DNA of 64,000 nt. Origin: Chloroflexota bacterium (GTDB lineage Bacteria; Chloroflexota; Anaerolineae; Aggregatilineales; Phototrophicaceae). The translations under genes were made by a program, and so were the position numbers. How positions within the stretch are numbered: the stretch's first letter is position 1; every line of letters begins with the position of its first letter. Under the pieces are notes generated by a model, which was not told the origin of the DNA, did not search any database, and saw only the letters and a program-made list of their open reading frames with translations. The stretch covers positions 25,894 through 89,893 of the forward strand of contig JAPPMO010000055.1 in assembly GCA_028873975.1 (NCBI GenBank), read 5' to 3'. Positions 42,768-51,623 of the stretch are shown in pieces.

Positions 42768-44992
42768 GCGCAACTTCTGAAACAGCCCGTCGCCGCGGTT
42801 TCATTGGACTTTGGGCTGGCGTCTCGCCGGGGCTGGTGCCGGTCCTGGCGGTGATCACGGCTTTTCTGGCCGGCATCCCGTTAATCACGATTACCGTCAG
42901 CGACAACGCCGCCCAGCCGGATATCGCCGAGGGTTTGCGGGTTTCGTCGACGGCTTATGTGGCGCTGGTGGAATCCATCACCGGCTTAACCGTCAACGAG
43001 GTGGCCGGCGCCGATGATTTTGATGAATTGCGCCGCTATGCCGCCAGCAACCAAATCACCACCCGGCGCAGCCTTTCGCGGCAAGCGCGCCCCTTCGAGC
43101 GCATCGTTGAAGTCGGCATGGAAGAGACACGGGCTTATACGCTGTTCTTCGGGCGTTACGAGATCGATGAAGAATCCGCCGCCGCCATTGCCGAGCGCCT
43201 CCCGACCATACGCGAAGTCGGCGCCGACGCCTTGCGCGATCTCAAACCCTTGCTCGATGAGCTAAGCGAACTCAAGCGCTCCGATGTCCGTGATCTGGCG
43301 GCGCTGGCAGCCCGACATAGCGAGCTAAGCGGGGAGGCGCTAAGCCAAGCAGCGCAAATTTTCCCCGCGCTCGGCAGCAAGTCAGCCAGTGAATTGGCGG
43401 CTGTGCTGGAGGACCTGCAACTAATAGACGAACATGGACAGGTCGCCTTGCAGCGCAGCCACGAAGCGCTCCTGCTGCTGGTTGATCTTGGCATCGACAG
43501 CGCCAGCGCCGACGCCGATAGCATCCTGGCCATCGTCGAATCCGACTATGATGACGCCCGCGAAGCCATCGAGACCCTGGCGCGGCTCGATGAACTCGGC
43601 ATCGCCGATCCGGCGGCGCTGGGCGCGCAATTCCGCGTCCTGGGCAAGATGCTCGACGCTGAATATCTGACCGGCGAATCGGTGAACGCCATGCTGTCCG
43701 ATCAACTGGATGCCGCCTTGCTTCGGCATCTGGTCATCCGGCGCCCGGGCAATCGCGTTTTGAGCGCGGACGACCTGGGCCGGCAGAGCTTCGGCATCCT
43801 CAAAAACGACCAAGACTTAGAAGTGCTCTTCTTGCGCCTGGGCGATCAGGCGCTGCTATTCTTCCCCTCCAACCTGGAAAAGACCATCGTGCGCGCCATC
43901 CCCTTCATCATCGCCGGGCTGGCGGTGGGGCTGGGCTTCAAAGCCGGGCTCTTCAACATCGGCGCAGAAGGCCAGCTATACGCCGGCGCGATTGCGGTGG
44001 CGGCTCTGGGCGCCTTTGCCTCGCCGGACATATCCGGCTTGATTCTGCTGCCGGGGGTCATCTTCTTCGGCATCCTCGGCGGCTTCCTTTGGGGGGCGGT
44101 GCCGGGCGCGCTCAAAGCCTATACCGGCGCTCACGAAGTCATCACCACCATCATGCTCAATTTTATCGCCATCTTGATCGTCGACTGGCTGATCAAATCC
44201 GTGGACCCGCTTATCTTGGGCGATGTCAACTCGAGCGTGCCCAAGACGCCGGTGATCTTGCCGGCGGCCATGCTGCCGACCATGGATACGATCACATCGC
44301 CCTTGACGCTGCTGTTGATGATGGCGGCGGTGGCGCTGGTCGCCTTCCTGCTCAATTACTTGCCGGAACGGCGGGAGAATCCTCGGGCGGCCAGGCGCCG
44401 GGGCTTGATCTGGGCGGTCATCATGAGCGGCTTGCAGTTGTTCCTGGTCTTGATCGCGGTCGGCGACCAATCGAAGCTGCACTTCGGCTTCTGGTTGATG
44501 ATCGCCGCGGTCTGGCTGACCGACTGGTTCTTGACCCGCACCACCCTCGGTTTTGAGTTGCGGACCGTCGGCGCCAATCAAAACGCGGCGAAGTACGCCG
44601 GCATGAGCGTGCCGCGCAATGTCGTGCTGGCCATGGCGCTCAGCGGCATGCTGGCTGGTTTGGCCGGCGCTATCGAAATCAGCGGCGTCGAACACGAAAT
44701 GCTGCCGCGCTTCTTCGCCGGCGTCGGCTTCGACGCCATCGCGGTCGCCCTGCTGGCGCGGAACAACCCCAAAGGCATGGTCTGGGCTGGCTTGCTCTGG
44801 GGCGGTTTGCTAAGCGGCGCCGCTTTGATGCAGATCCGCGCCGATATCTCGATTGACCTGGTCAAGATCGTGCAAGCGCTGATCATCATGTTCGTGGCCG
44901 CCGATCAAATCATTCGCTTCCTCTGGCGCGTGCCAAAACGCAGCGCCGAAGAAGAAGGCGAACTGGTATTCTCGACCGGCTGGGGAGGCTGA
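42764..44992 (+). CDS. Nucleoside-type ABC importer permease (NupP/BmpC-like) with a very large insertion
   Basis: A 742-residue permease, about twice the usual ~360. After the first helix ([20 protein letters not shown], about residues 25-46) comes a ~325-residue extracytoplasmic, acidic, mostly helical insertion (about 47-370) with patterns such as [19 protein letters not shown] and [20 protein letters not shown]. The normal permease then resumes at [34 protein letters not shown] and continues through [16 protein letters not shown] and [17 protein letters not shown] to the C-terminus. The gene overlaps its neighbours on both sides (ATGA and TGATG), so it is an intact operon member. The insert resembles no domain I can name. 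Confidence 0.9.
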   Translation: MSATSETARRRGFIGLWAGVSPGLVPVLAVITAFLAGIPLITITVSDNAAQPDIAEGLRVSSTAYVALVESITGLTVNEVAGADDFDELRRYAASNQITTRRSLSRQARPFERIVEVGMEETRAYTLFFGRYEIDEESAAAIAERLPTIREVGADALRDLKPLLDELSELKRSDVRDLAALAARHSELSGEALSQAAQIFPALGSKSASELAAVLEDLQLIDEHGQVALQRSHEALLLLVDLGIDSASADADSILAIVESDYDDAREAIETLARLDELGIADPAALGAQFRVLGKMLDAEYLTGESVNAMLSDQLDAALLRHLVIRRPGNRVLSADDLGRQSFGILKNDQDLEVLFLRLGDQALLFFPSNLEKTIVRAIPFIIAGLAVGLGFKAGLFNIGAEGQLYAGAIAVAALGAFASPDISGLILLPGVIFFGILGGFLWGAVPGALKAYTGAHEVITTIMLNFIAILIVDWLIKSVDPLILGDVNSSVPKTPVILPAAMLPTMDTITSPLTLLLMMAAVALVAFLLNYLPERRENPRAARRRGLIWAVIMSGLQLFLVLIAVGDQSKLHFGFWLMIAAVWLTDWFLTRTTLGFELRTVGANQNAAKYAGMSVPRNVVLAMALSGMLAGLAGAIEISGVEHEMLPRFFAGVGFDAIAVALLARNNPKGMVWAGLLWGGLLSGAALMQIRADISIDLVKIVQALIIMFVAADQIIRFLWRVPKRSAEEEGELVFSTGWGG

Positions 44993-46299
44993 TGATGTCG
45001 ACGCCGGACAAACTCAAAGCCTCGGGCCGCCCCGGCTTCAAGCTGGGTCGCATCCGCATCATCGCCATCGTGCTGCTCATTCTGGGCGCGTTTATCTTTT
45101 TTCAAGCCGGGGGCATCGACGGCGATCTGGTCACCACGCTGACCTTCGAAAAGACTTCCGCGGGCCAGAGTCCATCGGTAGGCAATCTGGATGTGCCCAC
45201 CTCGTCCTACCTGCGCCTCATTGGTCTGCTCTTCCTCATCACGGGCATCTTGAATCTGTCGGAGTTGCGCGCGCCGCGCTGGCGGAGAACCAGCTTGGGC
45301 TTGATGGTCCTTTGCGGCGTTCTGTTCATCCCGACCGTGATCATCGCCGCGGCGGCCGGCAACGAAACCAATATGACCACCATCGTCGCCGAAAGCCTGC
45401 GCCTGGCGACTCCGCTGGCAATCGGGGCGATGGCGGGCATCTGGTGCGAGCGGGCGGGCGTTGTCAATATCGCCATCGAAGGCATGATGCTCTTCGCCGC
45501 CTGCTTCGGCTTCACAACGCTCTTTTACTTGCGCCATACCGGGCTGCCGCTGGAAACCGCGCAACTGCTGGCCGTTATCGTGGCGGTATTCAGTGGCGGC
45601 TTGATCGCGCTTTTGCATGGCTGGCTTTCGATCACCTTCCGCACCGATCAGATCGTCAGCGGCACGGTGATCAATATCCTGGCGGTGGGCGTCACCAGTT
45701 TCGTCCGGCGAGAATACTTGCTTTCCACCGAAGCCGGCGCGGCCAAACTCGGCAACATCTCCATCCCTGTCCTCAGTGACCTGCCGGTCATTGGCGAGGC
45801 GATTTTCACCAATCAGCCGATCTTCTTCATGATGTTTGTCATGCTGGCTTTCACGCATATCGTGATGTTCTACACGCGCTGGGGCTTGCGGACGCGAGCC
45901 GTGGGCGAGCACCCGCACGCGGCGGATACGCTGGGCATCCATGTCAACCGCACCCGCTGGACCAATGTCTGGATCAGCGGCATGGTGGCCGGATTGGCGG
46001 GCGCCTGGTTCTCGCTGGAAGCGACTGGCAGCTTCAACGATGGCATGACGCGCGGCGCGGGGTTCATCGCGCTGGCGGCGATGATCTTCGGCAAATGGAC
46101 GCCGATCGGGGCTTTCGGCGCGGCGCTGCTCTTCGGCTTTTCCGATTCCCTGGGCATCCGTTTGCAGATGGTCGGCGTCGGCTTCCCGGTGCAATTCTTG
46201 CAGATGGTGCCCTACGCCGTGACGCTGGTCGTGCTGGCTGGTTTCATCGGCCGCGCTTCCCCGCCCAAGGCAGTCGGCCAGCCCTATGTGAAAGAGTGA
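44992..46299 (+). CDS. Nucleoside-type ABC importer permease (NupQ/BmpD-like)
   Basis: A 435-residue second permease. The first ~125 residues hold three extra helices, then the conserved core begins: LRLATPLAIGAMAGIWCERAGVVNIAIEGMMLF near residue 137, FRTDQIVSGTVINILAVG, GLRTRAVGEHPHAADTLGI, and the terminal half. Extra N-terminal helices also occur in some Gram-positive relatives. A start at 44992 or 44995 (two ATGs) overlaps the upstream stop by one base. No BMP-family binding-protein gene is present on either side in the window. Confidence 0.9.
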   Translation: MMSTPDKLKASGRPGFKLGRIRIIAIVLLILGAFIFFQAGGIDGDLVTTLTFEKTSAGQSPSVGNLDVPTSSYLRLIGLLFLITGILNLSELRAPRWRRTSLGLMVLCGVLFIPTVIIAAAAGNETNMTTIVAESLRLATPLAIGAMAGIWCERAGVVNIAIEGMMLFAACFGFTTLFYLRHTGLPLETAQLLAVIVAVFSGGLIALLHGWLSITFRTDQIVSGTVINILAVGVTSFVRREYLLSTEAGAAKLGNISIPVLSDLPVIGEAIFTNQPIFFMMFVMLAFTHIVMFYTRWGLRTRAVGEHPHAADTLGIHVNRTRWTNVWISGMVAGLAGAWFSLEATGSFNDGMTRGAGFIALAAMIFGKWTPIGAFGAALLFGFSDSLGIRLQMVGVGFPVQFLQMVPYAVTLVVLAGFIGRASPPKAVGQPYVKE

Positions 46300-46484
46300 T
46301 CCGCGCGATCCATGCTCTCAATTTCCTTGCCCGGAGTTGATCTTCACTCGAAAAAGTGGACACAGTTTTTGTCTAAACGCGACGCAACTCTTCCCCGCAG
46401 ACCTGGCGGATCTCCAATCTCGAGTCTGAGGCCATGCAGGAGTATTTAACTATCCAATTGGTTTCGACGGCGATGATCGGCTAA
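46300..46484. other. Gap with possible insertion-sequence remnant
   Basis: No gene. The stretch GAAAAAGTGGACACAGTTTT near 46350 resembles the TGGACAC-type ends of IS3-family elements, but no partner end or transposase fragment is visible. Confidence 0.3.
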
Positions 46485-46850
46485 TCAATCAAACCAATCC
46501 CAGATGCTGCCGTGTTCAACCAGTTTGTCGGGCAGCGCCTCGTCCAAGGCTTCGAGCGCGATGACCTGGGAGAAGGCGCAGACCGCCAGCTTCGCCGCCG
46601 AATAATTGGCTTGGCCAAAGTTGCCGGCATAACCCGCGACCGAGCTGGTATGCACCACCGAGCCGTAGACCGGGCGCCCGCGCTCTTGTTTTTCTCGCGC
46701 CAGTAGGCCACAGCATGTTTTGCGGGCGCGGCATGTCCCTTCAGGCGCGCGGCGATAACAGCGCCCCATTCCGCTTCGCTCATATTGGCCAGCGTACGAT
46801 CGCGCAGGATACCGGCGTTATTCACCAGAATTTGGGATATGCAACGTTGT
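46485..46850 (-). pseudogene. Fragment of an SDR gene (frameshifted)
   Basis: In one frame the region encodes ILVNNAGILRDRTLANMSEA and then WGAVIAARLKGHAAPAKHAVAYWREKNK; in the next frame it continues PVYGSVVHTSSVAG and FGQANYSAAKLAVCAFSQVI, with the SDR YxxxK motif. Together these are the middle of one SDR (17-beta-hydroxysteroid dehydrogenase type 4-like), so a frameshift has occurred near 46690. The N-terminal nucleotide-binding part and C-terminus are missing. It directly abuts a ligase fragment. Confidence 0.75.
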
Positions 46851-47208
46851 CCCAGCGCGAAATAACCACGGTCGGATTGAGCAAGTCCAGCATGGCATCG
46901 CGCTCGAGGGCCGGCATTTCCCCGCGCATGGGCAAAACCAGGGCGCCCAGCTTCCAGGCGGCGGTGGCCGCGAAGAAATGTTCCACGCAATTCCACAAGC
47001 TGATGCCGACTGCTGAATGCTCATTGACGCCAATATCGCGCATCCAGCGAGCGACGCGATTGGCGGAAGTCTCCAGTTCCAACCAGGACACCGCTCGATG
47101 CGCGCTGCCGTCCCGGGGCAACAGATAAAGCGCGACCTTGTCCGGATGCTCCTCGGCGAGCATGGTCATGCGCAAGCCCCAGGAAACAGGTTTCTTGTCT
47201 TCAGGCAT
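46840..47208 (-). pseudogene. N-terminal fragment of an AMP-dependent acyl-CoA ligase
   Basis: About 120 residues starting MPEDKKPVSWGLRMTMLAEE match the N-terminus of acyl-CoA synthetases (SWLELETSANRVARWMRDIG, then WNCVEHFFAATAAWKLGALV). Homology stops at VVISRWDN, where the sequence switches to the SDR fragment, so most of the ligase is deleted. The start overlaps the upstream ATPase stop, so it was once the last gene of that operon or of its own. Confidence 0.78.
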
Positions 47209-48173
47209 TAAAGCAGCTCCTTCTTGACAAGCGGAAAATGACAGGCGGCATAATGACGGCTCTTGTCAATCTGAAGGTGAGGATCGCGCTCGCGGCAAGC
47301 GCTTCTTTCGGAATAAGCCAGTGGACCGAAGGGGCAGCGCGTATGAAAGCGGCAGGCGGGCGGCGGATAATGTGGATCGGGGATTTCTCCACGCAAAGGA
47401 ATGCGCTGCGGATCCCCGCCTACGATCATTTTGGGAATGGAGTCGATCAAGCCTTGCGTATAGGGATGTTGCGGCTGCTTGAACAATTCCTCAGTCTCTT
47501 TCCACTCAACTATCTGCCCGAGGTACATCACAGAAACCGAATCGCTCATATAGCGCACCACCGACAGATCGTGAGAGATAAAGAGATAGGAAAGCTGGAA
47601 CTCTCGTTGCAGGTCGCGCAGCAAATTGAGGATTTCCGCCTGCACGGAAACATCAAGCGCCGATACCACTTCATCAAGGATCACCAGCTCCGGCTGTGAG
47701 GCCAATGTGCGCGCGATGGCGATCCGCTGGCGCTGCCCGCCGGAGAACTGATGTGGATAGCGGCCGGCAAACATCGGTTCGAGAGCGACCATTTCCAACA
47801 GGCGGCTCACTTCCTGACGGCGCTGCGCCGCGGTCAAGTCCCGATGTCGCTGCAGCACTTCGTCGATCATCGCGCCGACGGAAAGCCGCGGATTCAGCGA
47901 CGAATAGGGATCCTGAAAGATCATCTGAATTCGACTGCGAATCTCTCGCAGATCAGCGCCGTGAGCATAAGTGATATCCTTGCCGTCCAGCAAAATCTGA
48001 CCTCGAGCGGTCTTGGCCAGCTGCACGATTGCGCGCGCGATGGTCGATTTGCCCGAGCCGGATTCGCCTACCAAGCCCAAAGTGCCGCCGGCCGGAATGC
48101 CGAAGCTGACGCCATCCACCGCAGTCAATTGTCCATAACGGACGACGAGATCGCGCGCTTCCAGCTTATTCAC
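47208..48173 (-). CDS. Oligopeptide-type ABC importer ATPase (DppF/OppF family)
   Basis: A 321-residue cytoplasmic ATPase. Walker A is GESGSGKST near residue 37, IQMIFQDPYSSLNPRLSVG near 83, the signature FSGGQRQRIAIARTLA near 143, Walker B LVILDEVVSALDVS (Val for the usual Pro, a mild variant), then ISHDLSVVRYMSD. The C-terminal oligopeptide-transporter region contains CRFHTRCPFGP with further cysteines, which in relatives can bind an iron-sulfur cluster. It is the last intact gene of a four-gene peptide importer operon and overlaps the upstream fusion gene by four bases. Confidence 0.93.
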   Translation of the reverse strand: MNKLEARDLVVRYGQLTAVDGVSFGIPAGGTLGLVGESGSGKSTIARAIVQLAKTARGQILLDGKDITYAHGADLREIRSRIQMIFQDPYSSLNPRLSVGAMIDEVLQRHRDLTAAQRRQEVSRLLEMVALEPMFAGRYPHQFSGGQRQRIAIARTLASQPELVILDEVVSALDVSVQAEILNLLRDLQREFQLSYLFISHDLSVVRYMSDSVSVMYLGQIVEWKETEELFKQPQHPYTQGLIDSIPKMIVGGDPQRIPLRGEIPDPHYPPPACRFHTRCPFGPLAYSERSACRERDPHLQIDKSRHYAACHFPLVKKELL

Positions 48174-50590
48174 GCCTGGGCATCCTCCAGCGCTTCAGTC
48201 CGCAAAAAGCAAGCGATTCGATGATTGTCATCAACGTGAAGCAAAGCCGGGACCTCTTGGCGGCAGCGCTCGAAAACATAAGGACAGCGGGGCGCGAAGG
48301 CGCATCCCGAGGGGAGATTATCCAAATCGGGCGGTCGACCGGGTATGGATGCCAGCGGTTCGTCCCGATCGCTATCGAAGGCGGGCACCGCCGCGATCAG
48401 CGCTTCGGTGTATGGATGCTTGTCTGCCGTCATCAATTCGGTAATCTGCACATCTTCAACGATGCGCCCGGCATACATAACAAGTACGCGGGAACAGATT
48501 TCGATGATCACGCCGACGTCGTGGGAGATCAGCAAAACCGTCGTGCCCTGCTCTTGATTGATTTCACGCAAGACATCAATGATCTGCGCCTGAATCGTCA
48601 CATCGAGCGCGGTGGTGGGTTCGTCCGCGATGATCAGGCTGGGGGAATTCATCAAACCCATGGCGATCATGGCTCGCTGGCGCATGCCGCCGGAAAACTC
48701 GTGCGGGTACTGCTTCAAGCGCGTTTCCGCGGCGGAAATATGCACATCGGCCATGCGCTCCAGCGCCATCTTGCGCAATGCTTTGCCGCTGACACGGCGG
48801 TGAACCCGGGTCGCTTCGGTCAGTTGCGTGCCGATTTTGAGGGCGGGGTTGAGGGACGACATTGGATCCTGAAAGATCATCGCCATCTCAGAGCCGAGAA
48901 AATAGCGCAATTGCCCGGCCGACATGCGGGTAATGTCTTCTCCGCGCAGGCGCACATAATGCGCGCTGACGACGCCGGGGTGCGGGACCAGCTGCGCCAG
49001 CGCCAGCGCCGTCATGCTCTTGCCAGAACCGGATTCGCCGACGACGCCTACGATCTCGCCCTCGGCCAGATCAATGTTAATATCATTGACCGGCGAGATG
49101 CTGCCGGATTCGAGTTCAAAGCGTACGGTCAACCCGCGCGCCTGCAGCAAAGGCTGGGCTTGCGAAACCGGCGCCTCGACAGCGCTTGCTTGGCTGGGCG
49201 CTGGTATGTCGTCTGGGCTGCCGCGCGTTTGCCTGGACTTGTCCGAAACGACCTGCAGGATGAGCAAGATCGTGGCGCCCACGCCGAGATAAAATCCCAA
49301 CTGCGCGGAAGCCAGTGCCGTCCCCAGGCTGGCGGAATCCGCGAGCAGGAAGGAAAGAAAGTAGCTGCCGGCGCAAAGCCCGCAGATCAGCCCGAGATAC
49401 GCGCAGAACCGACGGTAGCGCAAAAAGAAGTAGGAGAGCAATCCAAGCAGCAGAGCGATCCAGGCGCCGGTACGCAGCAAAAGCATCGCAACCTGCGAGC
49501 CTGTAGCAATCGCAGCCAGATTGGTGTCGCCAGCCAGAATCTTTGCGCCTGTAACCAAGGTCCGGTTGGGATCCAAAGCGTCCGGGCTGAACCAAGGCAA
49601 GAAATAAAATGCGACAAGCAATAAAGTCGCGCCAGTAAGCAGCATATATTCAGAAGAGAAATACCGTTGCAGCCAAGTGCGCGATTGAATGGCGGCAGTC
49701 TGCGTCCAGAGCGCCGGATTGAGGCCCCGAGCCAGCGCCTCGCCCAAATAGCCAAGGGTCAAACCGGTAATGCCGATGGCCAGCGCCGGAGCCAAAGCCA
49801 GCAACGGTACTTGATACAGGCGCAGCACGCCTTCTGTGATCAGGCGGCCCCAGTCGAATTGCGTGCCTTGAACGCCTAGACCCAGGAAGCTCAGCGACGA
49901 TACGGCGACCAAAGCGGATGCTGTGGCATTAAAAGAGACTACGATCAAGGTCTCGGCGATATTTGGGATAATGTAACGAAAAACGATGCGGCGGCTGGAC
50001 AAGCCCAATACACGCGCGCTGGAAATATAATCGAGGCCAGCCACGCCCGAAGCCAGGGTATAGGCGACGCGCGCCAGACTGGGTGAAAAGGCGATGCCAA
50101 TCGCCAGGACGGCGCCCTCGGCGCTGGTCCCGACAACAGCGACGAGCATAATCGCGATCAATATGCCCGGAAAAGCCAGCATGATTTCGAGCAAACGTAC
50201 ACCCATGTTGCGCAATCGACCCGGGAGATAGGCGGTCGCCGCGCCCGCAGCGAAGCCGATTACAATGGCCATGCCCGCCGCGCTTAGCGCCAGCTGCAGC
50301 GTTAGGGGCGTCGCATATAAGGTGCGCTTGAGGATATCGCGGCCCAGGTTGTCCGTGCCCAAAACATGATCGGCAGAGGGACCTTCGAGGCGACGCCTGA
50401 CATTGCGTTGATAAATTTCTTCCCGGGTCAAGACGAGGGGCGCAAGCAAAGCGGTGGCCAGCAGCATGCCAGTCAGGAACAAGGCTAGAAATCCGCTCGG
50501 CGAGCTCAAAAAGGCGCGAAAAAACGGAGTCCGCCAAAATGCCAGGTATGAGCGCGCCTGGACTTCAGTGTATGCGGGCGCGTTGCTCAC
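48170..50590 (-). CDS. Fusion of DppC-type permease and DppD-type ATPase with extra membrane module
   Basis: An 806-residue protein. Residues 1-310 are a DppC permease (LGTDNLGRDILKRTLYATP, EAA loop YISSARVLGLSSRRIVF). Residues about 320-465 add four helices not found in DppC (YMLLTGATLLLVAFYFLPWF, VAMLLLRTGAWIALLLGL and two more). Residues ~485-806 are a DppD ATPase with Walker A GESGSGKSM near 515, FSGGMRQRAMIAMGL, Walker B LIIADEPTTALDV, and the C-terminal CAFAPRCPY cysteine motif. Permease and ATPase are therefore tethered in one chain. It overlaps the DppF-type gene and follows the DppB gene by 4 bases. Confidence 0.92.
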   Translation of the reverse strand: MSNAPAYTEVQARSYLAFWRTPFFRAFLSSPSGFLALFLTGMLLATALLAPLVLTREEIYQRNVRRRLEGPSADHVLGTDNLGRDILKRTLYATPLTLQLALSAAGMAIVIGFAAGAATAYLPGRLRNMGVRLLEIMLAFPGILIAIMLVAVVGTSAEGAVLAIGIAFSPSLARVAYTLASGVAGLDYISSARVLGLSSRRIVFRYIIPNIAETLIVVSFNATASALVAVSSLSFLGLGVQGTQFDWGRLITEGVLRLYQVPLLALAPALAIGITGLTLGYLGEALARGLNPALWTQTAAIQSRTWLQRYFSSEYMLLTGATLLLVAFYFLPWFSPDALDPNRTLVTGAKILAGDTNLAAIATGSQVAMLLLRTGAWIALLLGLLSYFFLRYRRFCAYLGLICGLCAGSYFLSFLLADSASLGTALASAQLGFYLGVGATILLILQVVSDKSRQTRGSPDDIPAPSQASAVEAPVSQAQPLLQARGLTVRFELESGSISPVNDINIDLAEGEIVGVVGESGSGKSMTALALAQLVPHPGVVSAHYVRLRGEDITRMSAGQLRYFLGSEMAMIFQDPMSSLNPALKIGTQLTEATRVHRRVSGKALRKMALERMADVHISAAETRLKQYPHEFSGGMRQRAMIAMGLMNSPSLIIADEPTTALDVTIQAQIIDVLREINQEQGTTVLLISHDVGVIIEICSRVLVMYAGRIVEDVQITELMTADKHPYTEALIAAVPAFDSDRDEPLASIPGRPPDLDNLPSGCAFAPRCPYVFERCRQEVPALLHVDDNHRIACFLRTEALEDAQA

Positions 50591-50594
50591 TGGT

Positions 50595-51611
50595 TTACTC
50601 GCTCAATACCAGCGTCCGTGGATCAACCAGGGCTAAGAGGATATCGACCGCGGTATTGATCAAGACGACGGTTATGCCGAAATACAATACGATGCCTTGA
50701 ATGACGGGGTAATCCAGATTAAACACGGCGTCCACCACGCGTTGCCCCAAGCCGGGCCAAGCGAAGACATTCTCGACGATGACCGTGCCGCCAAGCAAGC
50801 CGGCGAAGACCAAACCGCCGATGGTCAGGGCCGCGGTCAAGACGTTGGGCAGCAAGTGACGCATGAAGATCAGATACGCGGGCAGCCGTTTGCTGCGCGC
50901 GGTGCGGATATAGTCTTGCGCCAGGACGTTGAGCGTTTCCAGCCGGACGACGCGAGCCAACGAGGCGACAGGACGCAAACTCACCGAGATCGCCGGCAGG
51001 ATGATGGCGGTGGATTTCTGTGTGGTGCCGACCGGCAGCCAGTTCAAGGTCACGGCGAATATGAATGCCAGGAAGGTCGCCGTCAAGAATTCGGGCATGG
51101 CGCTGGTTGTGCTGGTCAAGGACATGAATACCACTTCCAGACGCCGGTTGCGCCCCTCGCGGGTCAAGGCGCCGACGAGGATGCCCAGCGGCACGCTGAC
51201 CAGCATCACGATTAACAGGCCGGTGCCCGCGAGCTGAAAAGTGCGCGGGAAACGCTGCTGCAAAATCTCGGTAACCGCCTGCTTGGTGATGAACGATGTG
51301 CCGAAGTCGAGGCGGGCCACGCCTTGGACATAGCGGATGAACTGGACGTGTACGGGTTGATCCAAGCCCAGGGCTTTGCGCTCGAATTCGATCTGCTCGG
51401 CGCTGGCGTCAATGCCGGCTTTGCGAACGGCGGGATCGCCCGGTACCAGGTAAATAAGCAGAAAGGTCAGCACCAGCAGCATCGCCAGAACGACGAACAA
51501 GCTCACCAAGCGCTTGAGCAGAAAGCGCGGCCAGGGACCCAGCCGGCCCGTCAGCCAAGCCATGATCCCTGAATTCGATTCGTTACGCAGCGTCATCTGT
51601 GACGACGTCAT
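50595..51611 (-). CDS. Peptide-type ABC importer permease (DppB family)
   Basis: A 338-residue permease. After a short extended N-terminus it shows LLKRLVSLFVVLAMLLVLTFLLIYLVPGDPAV, the EAA loop YIRTARSKRLPAYLIFMRHLL near residue 240, and the ending VDPRTLVLSE. A start at a later Met (MTLRNES or MAWLTGR) is possible. It follows the binding-protein gene by 12 bases, with no hairpin between, unlike the other importer operons here. Confidence 0.92.
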   Translation of the reverse strand: MTSSQMTLRNESNSGIMAWLTGRLGPWPRFLLKRLVSLFVVLAMLLVLTFLLIYLVPGDPAVRKAGIDASAEQIEFERKALGLDQPVHVQFIRYVQGVARLDFGTSFITKQAVTEILQQRFPRTFQLAGTGLLIVMLVSVPLGILVGALTREGRNRRLEVVFMSLTSTTSAMPEFLTATFLAFIFAVTLNWLPVGTTQKSTAIILPAISVSLRPVASLARVVRLETLNVLAQDYIRTARSKRLPAYLIFMRHLLPNVLTAALTIGGLVFAGLLGGTVIVENVFAWPGLGQRVVDAVFNLDYPVIQGIVLYFGITVVLINTAVDILLALVDPRTLVLSE

Positions 51612-51623
51612 TTGGCAGCAGAC

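Noticed and set aside
41193..42773. 526-residue open frame antisense to the nucleoside-type ATPase
   Set aside because: Shadow of an ABC protein with complete motifs.
46340..46380. IS3-like terminal sequence
   Set aside because: Only a short TGGACAC match; no second end, target duplication or transposase fragment found.
48221..49624. 467-residue forward frame over the permease-ATPase fusion
   Set aside because: Shadow of Walker-motif containing coding sequence on the reverse strand.
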